A stretch of 64,000 bases of DNA, taken from the NCBI RefSeq assembly GCF_011386835.1, contig NC_088792.1, positions 43,638,882-43,702,881 on the forward strand, read 5' to 3'. The DNA is from Chrysemys picta bellii. Its lineage: Eukaryota > Chordata > Testudines > Emydidae. Within the stretch, counting starts at the first letter, position 1; each line of letters begins with the position of its first letter. A model generated the notes under the pieces. The model was not told where the DNA came from and searched no databases. It saw only the letters and a list, made by a program, of their open reading frames with translations. A program made the position numbers and the translations under genes. This document shows positions 58,920 to 64,000 of the stretch, one piece after another.

Positions 58920-60395
58920 TCACACTGTAGCCTGGCCAGTCATGAAACTGGTTTTCAAAGCTTCTCTGATGCACAGCGCTTCCTGGTGTGCTCTTCTAAC
59001 CGCCCTGGTGTCTGGCTGCGCGTAATCAGCAGCCAGGCGATTTGCCTCAGCCTCCCACCCCGCCATAAAGGTCTCCCCCTTATTTTCACAGAGATTGTGG
59101 AGCACACAGCAAGCAGAAATAACAATGGGGAGATTGGTTTGGCTGAGGTCTGAGCGAGTCAATAACGATCGCCAGCGACCTTTTAAACGGCCAAATGCAC
59201 ATTCTACCACCATTCTGCACTTGCTCACCCTGTAGTTGAACAGCTCCTGACTCCTGTCCAGGCTGCCTGTGTATGGCTTCATGAGCCATGGCATTAAGGG
59301 GTAGGCTGGGTCCCCAAGAATAACTATTGGCATTTCAACATCCCCAACGGTTATTTTCTGGTCCGGAAAGTAAGTCCCTTGCTGCAGCCCTTCAAACAGA
59401 GCAGTGTTCCTGAAGACGCGAGCGTCATGAACCCTTCCCGGCCAGCCCACGTTGATGTTGGTGAAACGTGCCTTGTGATCCACAAGTGCTTGCAGCACCA
59501 TTGAAAAGTACCCCTTGCGGTTTATGTACTGGGAACCCTGGTGCTCCGGTGCCAAGATAGGGATATGGGTTCCATCTATCGCCCCACCACAGTTAGGGAA
59601 TCCCATTGCAGCAAAGCCATCCACTATGACCTGCACATTTCCCAGAGTCAGTACCTTTCGTAGCAGCACCTGAGTGATTGCTTTGGCTACTTGCCAAGCC
59701 AGAGCAGCCCCCACAGTAGATTTGCCCACTCCAAATTGATTCCTGACTGACTGGTAGCTGTCTGGCGTTGCAAGCTTCCACAGGGATATCGCCACGCGCT
59801 TCTCAACTGTGAGGGCTGCTCTCATCTTGGTATTCTGGCGTTTCAGGGCAGGGGACAGCAAGTCACAAAGTTCCATGAAAGTGCCCTTACGCATGCGAAA
59901 GTTCCGCAGCCACTGGCAATCATCCCACACCTGCAACACTATGCGGTCCCACCAGTCTGTGCTTGTTTCCCTTGCCCAGAATCGGCGTTCCATGGATAGA
60001 ACCTGCCCCATTAACAACATGATCTCCAAAGCACGGGGGCCAGCGGTTTCACAGAATTCTGTGTCCATGTCCATGTCCTCATCATGCTTGTCGCTGCACT
60101 GCCGCCACCACTGCCTCCTCGCCTCGTTTTTCTGGTCCTGGCTCAGCATAAACTCCACGAGAACGCGCGAGGTGTTTACAATGTTCATGACTGCTGTCTT
60201 GAGCTGAGCGGGCTCCATGCTTGCCGTGGTATGGAGTCTGCAGTGTTCACCCAGGAAAAAAGGTGCAAATGGTTGTCTGCCATCCATTGCTTTCATGCAG
60301 GGAGGGAGGGAGGGAGGGGTGAGGCTGTACCCAGAACCACCTGCGACAATGTTTTTTGTCCCATCAGGCACTGGGATCTCAACCCAGAATTCCAA
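58920..60395 (-). CDS. Harbinger DDE transposase (HARBI1-like)
   Basis: Open frame of 491 codons. The likely true start is the ATG at 60218, MEPAQLKTAV, giving 432 residues. It has a helix-turn-helix-like segment (FGVGKSTVGAAL) and a DDE_4 nuclease core with Asp in GGAIDGTHIPI (274 in the long frame), Asp in LGDPAYPLMPW (362) and Glu in VECAFGRLKGRW (398), plus the conserved GRVHDARVF and VLHNLC segments. All catalytic residues are intact and no internal stop occurs. It is transcribed toward the SANT gene, the two 3' ends facing each other. The host protein HARBI1 belongs to this family, but the location inside terminal repeats makes this a transposon gene. Confidence 0.94.
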   Translation of the reverse strand: MEFWVEIPVPDGTKNIVAGGSGYSLTPPSLPPCMKAMDGRQPFAPFFLGEHCRLHTTASMEPAQLKTAVMNIVNTSRVLVEFMLSQDQKNEARRQWWRQCSDKHDEDMDMDTEFCETAGPRALEIMLLMGQVLSMERRFWARETSTDWWDRIVLQVWDDCQWLRNFRMRKGTFMELCDLLSPALKRQNTKMRAALTVEKRVAISLWKLATPDSYQSVRNQFGVGKSTVGAALAWQVAKAITQVLLRKVLTLGNVQVIVDGFAAMGFPNCGGAIDGTHIPILAPEHQGSQYINRKGYFSMVLQALVDHKARFTNINVGWPGRVHDARVFRNTALFEGLQQGTYFPDQKITVGDVEMPIVILGDPAYPLMPWLMKPYTGSLDRSQELFNYRVSKCRMVVECAFGRLKGRWRSLLTRSDLSQTNLPIVISACCVLHNLCENKGETFMAGWEAEANRLAADYAQPDTRAVRRAHQEALCIREALKTSFMTGQATV

Positions 60396-60602
60396 TGGGC
60401 GCGGGAGACTGCGGGAACTATGGGATAGCTATGGGATAGCTACCCACAGTGCAACGCTCCAGAAATCGACGCTAGCCCCGATACTTGGACGCACACCGCC
60501 GAATTAATGTGCTTAGTGTGGCCGCATACATTCAACTTTATACAATCTGTTTCCCAAATTCGAATTATATAAATTCAGACACACCCTCCGTGAAGCTTGA
60601 AC

Positions 60603-61085
60603 CAGTTGGGGTTCCCAGGTGGTCGTGATAGCTGAAAGTCCAGACTGCTGGAGACAGGCGGAGCCCCCAGCACAATCAGTCAGGAGAAGATGAAGTCCTA
60701 ATGGAACTGATACAGATTTTAGATCCAGGCATCAGAACACTTACTTGAGCGTGGATAGGGGTTTTTTGTAGGGAAACAACAATGGTTCAAGGGAGAACCC
60801 TAGATTTGTTTATGGGTAAACTGATGGCTCAAGGGAGTATATCAAAGTTGTTTTGTTCAGGCTAGACAATAGGAACTGATCATTCCTGGCTATGGGCAGT
60901 GTTCCTTCCAGGGAGCTCACATTGCAATTAGGCAGTTTCAGTATTTTGGATACCAATAAAGGATTTATTACTAGAATTGGTCTGATAACTACTGAGCTGG
61001 GTGTATGCAGGTGTGGGTTCATTACCATCTGGAGCAGAGATCCCCCATCATGCAGCGCTTCCCTGCTTTTCTGGTCCCAGAGTTC
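60603..61085 (-). repeat. Middle piece of the solo LTR (reference to the 10060-10475 match)
   Basis: Complement of about 10000-10470 in the + LTR: agttggggttcccaggtggt, gataggggttttttgtaggg and taggaactgatcattcctgg are all found there inverted. It confirms that the Harbinger and CR1 sequences are insertions. Confidence 0.9.
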
Positions 61086-61094
61086 AGTGCAATT

Positions 61095-63164
61095 CTTATA
61101 GATTCTAGGACTGGAAGGGACCTCGAGAGGTCATCGAGTCCAGTCCCCTGGTCTCATGGCAGGACCCAATACTTTCTAGATCATCCCGGATAGACATTTA
61201 TCCAACCTACTATTAAATATCTCCAGAGATGAAGATTCCACAACCTCCCTAGGCAGTTTATTCCAGTGTTTAACCACCCTGACAGTTAGGAACTTTTTCC
61301 TAATGTCCAACCTAAACCTCCCTTGCTGCAGTTTAAGCCTGTTGCTTCTTGTTCTATCCTTAGAGGCTAAGGTTAACAAGTTTTCTCCCTCCTCCTTATG
61401 ACACCCTTTTAGATACCTGAAAACTGCTATCATGTCCCCTCTCAGTCTTTTCTTTTCAAAACTAAACAAATCCAATTCTTTCAGCCTTCCTTCATAGGTC
61501 ATGTTCTCAAGACCTTTAATCATTCTTGTTGCTCTTCTCTGGACCCTCTCCAGTTTCTCCACATCTTTCTTGAAATGCAGTGCTGTGACAGGGTTGGGAC
61601 TCACCACCACAGCGCCTCCTACTGGTCGTCTCAGGGAATTGGTTCGATCCAGTAGAGCGCCCCCTTCTGGTGGCGTCCCGCCTGTCGTCTCGCCTTTGGT
61701 TGGCGTGCGGACTCGCGTTGCTCCCAACGCACAGCATCCTCTTCTGGAACACTGTCCTCCAACAGTGTCCCTTTGTCCATTCACACCTCCTTCCGGGGGC
61801 TGGATGACCCACAGTCCTACACCTTCAAGTCCGATCCCTACAGTCCAGGATCTGGTGTAGTTTCGGCTGGCCGCTCCCTGCGGCCAATGGCTGGGTGTAC
61901 TGCCAAGGGGAACAAAGGGGGGGGGGGGGGACCCAGGCCCGCCCACTACTCTGAGTCCCGGTCCAGAGGCCCTCTAGTGACAGCCTTGCTGTCCTCCTTC
62001 TCCTTCCTCCTCTGTCTGTTCCTCTGGACCGCTTCCCCAACGGCCCTTCTTCCCGCTAGGCCCTTTCCTACAAGGCCTGTTGCCTGGCAGGCTACGGAGT
62101 AAGACCTTCTCCCGCTCTCCAAGGCTGGCCTGCACTGCGCTGTCCGTGGTGCTGGCCTCCCAGCTCTGGAGACAGACCTTCCCTTCTGAAAGCCTGGGAC
62201 AGACTGACTGCTCTCTCCCTGAGCAGTCTTTTATATGGCTGAGCTGGGCCCTGATTGGCTGTCCCCAATCTGTTCTCTGATTGGCCCGCAACAAGCCCTT
62301 CTCTTATTGGCTGCCGGAATACGCAGGCGCCCGGGCCTGCTGCAGCCCACACTCTCCGGGTGTGGGGCAGCCGCCCCACCACAGGTGCCCAGAACTGGAC
62401 ACAATACTCCAGTTGAGGCCTAAGCAGCGCAGAGTAGAGCGGAAGAATGACTTCTCATGTCTTGCTCACAACACACCTGTTAATACATCCCAGAATCAAG
62501 TTTACTTTTTTTGCAACAGCATCACACTGTTGACTCATATTTAGCTTGTGGTCCACTATAACCCCTAGATCCCTTTCTCCCGTACTCCTTCCTAAACAGT
62601 CTCTTCCCATTCTGTATGTGTGAAACCGATTGTTCCTTCCTAAGTGGAGCACTTTGCATTTGTCTTTGTTGAACTTCATTCTGTTTACCTCAAACCATTT
62701 CTCCAATTTGTCGAGATCATTTTGAATTATGACCCTATCCTCCAAAGCAGTTGCAATCCCTCCCAGTTTGGTATCATCTGCAAACTTAATAAGCGTACTT
62801 TCTATGCCAATATCTAAGTCGTTGATGAAAATATTGAACAGAGCCAGTCCCAAAACAGACCCCTGCGGAACCCCACTTGTTATACCTTTCCAGCAGGATT
62901 GGGAACCATTAATAACTACTTTGAGTACGGTTATCCAGCCAGTTATGCACCCATCTTATAGTAGCCCCATCTAAGTTGTATTTGCCTAGTTTATCGATAA
63001 GAATATCATGCGAGACCGTATCAAATGCCTTACTAAAGTCTAGGTATACCACATCCATTGCTTCTCCCTTATCCATAAGACTCGTTATCCTATCAAAGAA
63101 AGCTATCAGATTGGTTTGACATGATTTGTTCTTTACAAATCCATGTTGGCTATTCCCTATAGCC
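61095..63164 (-). mobile_element. CR1-like LINE with RT fragment, split by an LTR
   Basis: Minus frames 62909-63229 (SQHGFVKNKSCQTNLIAFFD, YLDFSKAFDTVSH: RT motif A) and 62455-62853 ([20 protein letters not shown]: the FADD catalytic box, then RDLGVIVDHKLNMSQQCDA) give a CR1-type reverse transcriptase. The 3' UTR continues to 61095 with gactggaagggacctcgaga and a ttatagattctagg tail. It is 5'-truncated. An 800-bp insertion at 61584-62383 divides it. Confidence 0.92.
61584..62383. mobile_element. 800-bp solo LTR-like insertion in the CR1
   Basis: Starts tgtgacagggttgggactca and ends ccgccccaccaca (TG...CA), flanked by agtgc and ggtgc, a 5-bp duplication with one mismatch. It contains CpG-rich segments and is absent from CR1 structure, whose sequence continues on both sides (cttgaaatgc | cccagaactggacac). 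No coding region. Confidence 0.75.
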
Positions 63165-63434
63165 TTGGAATCTCTGTTCTCCATTCTGTATGCTAATGGA
63201 GATGTCTCCCTGTCCCATCTTCTATGCAAATGAGGCTATGGGAGTTTCCTTAATCCTGTCACCCTTGTACAGAGGTGTTTAGGTGTGTCTCTCGCTGCCT
63301 TTTCATTGCTTTTTGTAAGTCTTTCTTCTGATCGGCTTTGGTTCAAGCAGAGGCTGGGGTGGGTGTTCTTCATAAGTCAGACAGGCTGGATACTGCACCC
63401 TGGTTCCACAAGAACACAGAGGTGACAGGTAACA

Positions 63435-63706
63435 TGGCTGCTGTGGGCAGCAGGGGGACCTCCGGAGCTCCTGGACACCACGAGCGGCAAGGGGATCCCC
63501 CACAACTCGGAGCCACCAGCAGAGGGGGACCCTGGAGTTTCCAGTCCACCCGCAGCTGCCCAGGCTCCCCATTTGGTCATGGATATTTTTAATAAAAGTC
63601 AGGGACAGGTCACAGGCTTCTGTGAATTTTTCATTATTGCCCATGACCTGTCCCTGACTTTTACTAAAAATATCCGTGACAAAAATCTTGCCCTGTTTCT
63701 TAACAG
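63435..63706. repeat. Minisatellite remainder and an inverted-repeat element
   Basis: 63443-63560 continues the gcagggggacc array of 54911-55219. At 63578-63690, gtcatggatatttttaataaaagtcagggacaggtcac is followed by its inverted counterpart with tgacctgtccctgacttttac and taaaaatatccgtgac, a snap-back repeat of about 45-bp arms. Only parts of the arms are quoted here. Confidence 0.75.
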
Positions 63707-64000
63707 TCCACCCTAAGGTTGGTACTCATGCGCCAGACAGCTTAACATGAGGCAAACACACATTCCTTTGCTTAGAATAGACCTGTTTAATAACTTTTGC
63801 CTAGGTAGGGCTGTGTGCTTTTCAACAGGTACCAATAACATCATATAGGGGGATTTCATAACTTGAAACATAATATTGCTACATACATTTCACCATGATA
63901 TTATTGACCAATGAGATATTAGTTTTCAAATGATATCTCACCTAGCATGTTTTGTACAAAGATTACTACAAGAGTGTGCAGGGTGTGAATATAGGGGTGC
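63707..64000. repeat. ERV-internal-like repeat, direct copy of 54592-54910
   Basis: Runs to the end of the window, with the same order of sequence as 54592-54890, including cttgaaacataatattgcta and gaatataggggt. A second copy of the same region at the same relative place after a ttcttaaca end suggests a duplicated ERVL segment. Confidence 0.85.

Larger units (their letters stand above)
56113..60585. mobile_element. Nearly complete Harbinger (PIF/Harbinger) DNA transposon
   Basis: Imperfect inverted ends: ggcctggtctac...ttaattcggattt on the left, and on the right cgaattatataaattcagac ending acacc, whose complement aligns with the left end. A 3-bp duplication, ctc, flanks it, in agreement with comparison to the uninterrupted LTR at about 10460. 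The element carries both proteins required for this superfamily, in outward-in opposite orientation: a SANT/Myb-like gene (+) and a DDE transposase (-). Only one lesion was noticed, a one-base G-run contraction in the SANT gene. Confidence 0.92.
55224..63434 (-). mobile_element. Solo ERV LTR split by Harbinger and CR1 insertions
   Basis: Inverted copy of the LTR at 9685-11222. Ends are tgctacc (one change from tgttacc) and ggtaaca. An exact 4-bp target duplication, tggc, lies at 55220-55223 and 63435-63438. The LTR pieces are 55224-56112, 60586-61094 and 63165-63434, about 1.67 kb in total. The piece 55500-55740 holds about four copies of a ~62-bp unit with caggctgggtcaagcagcac. No internal retroviral sequence is attached. 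Confidence 0.9.

Noticed and set aside
60219..60395. First 59 codons of the transposase frame
   Set aside because: The family normally starts at MEPAQL; the upstream part is in terminal noncoding sequence.

Overview
The window looks like a piece of turtle (cryptodiran-type) nuclear genome. This is inferred from vertebrate split genes, many CR1 LINE copies, hAT and Harbinger families with GC-rich minisatellite interiors, a Ty3/gypsy element, endogenous retroviral LTRs and a near-intact DIRS-type tyrosine-recombinase retrotransposon. No bacterial features (operons, CRISPR, tRNA or rRNA genes) were seen.

Two host genes are recognisable, arranged tail to tail as ACBD7 and OLAH are in other vertebrates. 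ACBD7 (acyl-CoA-binding domain protein 7) lies on the + strand with four coding exons between 18320 and 32012; intron 1 is 13.2 kb and holds a hAT transposase relic and a CR1. OLAH (medium-chain oleoyl-ACP thioesterase) lies on the - strand with six coding exons between 45512 and 33312. Both carry apparent lesions. ACBD7 exon 2 lacks an AG acceptor. OLAH exon 2 has a one-base contraction just before the catalytic GxSxG serine. A 6.2-kb DIRS element also sits 25 bp from the OLAH exon 4 acceptor. A CpG island at 11.8-12.2 kb is probably the promoter of a gene outside the window; RPP38 is the syntenic expectation, but it was not found here.

Layout: 1-1.25 kb, CR1 and LINE tails; 2.0-6.4 kb, decayed Ty3/gypsy pol (-) with a nested hAT; 7.3-8.7 kb, non-LTR RT relic (-); 8.8-11.2 kb, retroviral env relic and its 3' LTR (+); 11.2-12.25 kb, minisatellite and CpG island; 12.6-17.8 kb, MITEs, hAT and LTR-like debris; 18.3-32.0 kb, ACBD7; 33.3-45.5 kb, OLAH with the DIRS element in intron 3; 46-54.6 kb, LTR, gypsy and LINE fragments with nested hATs; 55.2-63.4 kb, a solo LTR (-) split by an almost complete Harbinger transposon (56.1-60.6 kb) and by a CR1 (61.1-63.2 kb) that itself holds another 800-bp LTR; 63.4-64 kb, repeats matching 54.6-54.9 kb.

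The most interesting objects are the DIRS element (gag-like, RT/RNase H and tyrosine recombinase frames all open, with diagnostic terminal and internal repeats), the Harbinger element with divergent transposase and SANT/Myb-like genes, and the lesions in the two lipid-handling host genes.
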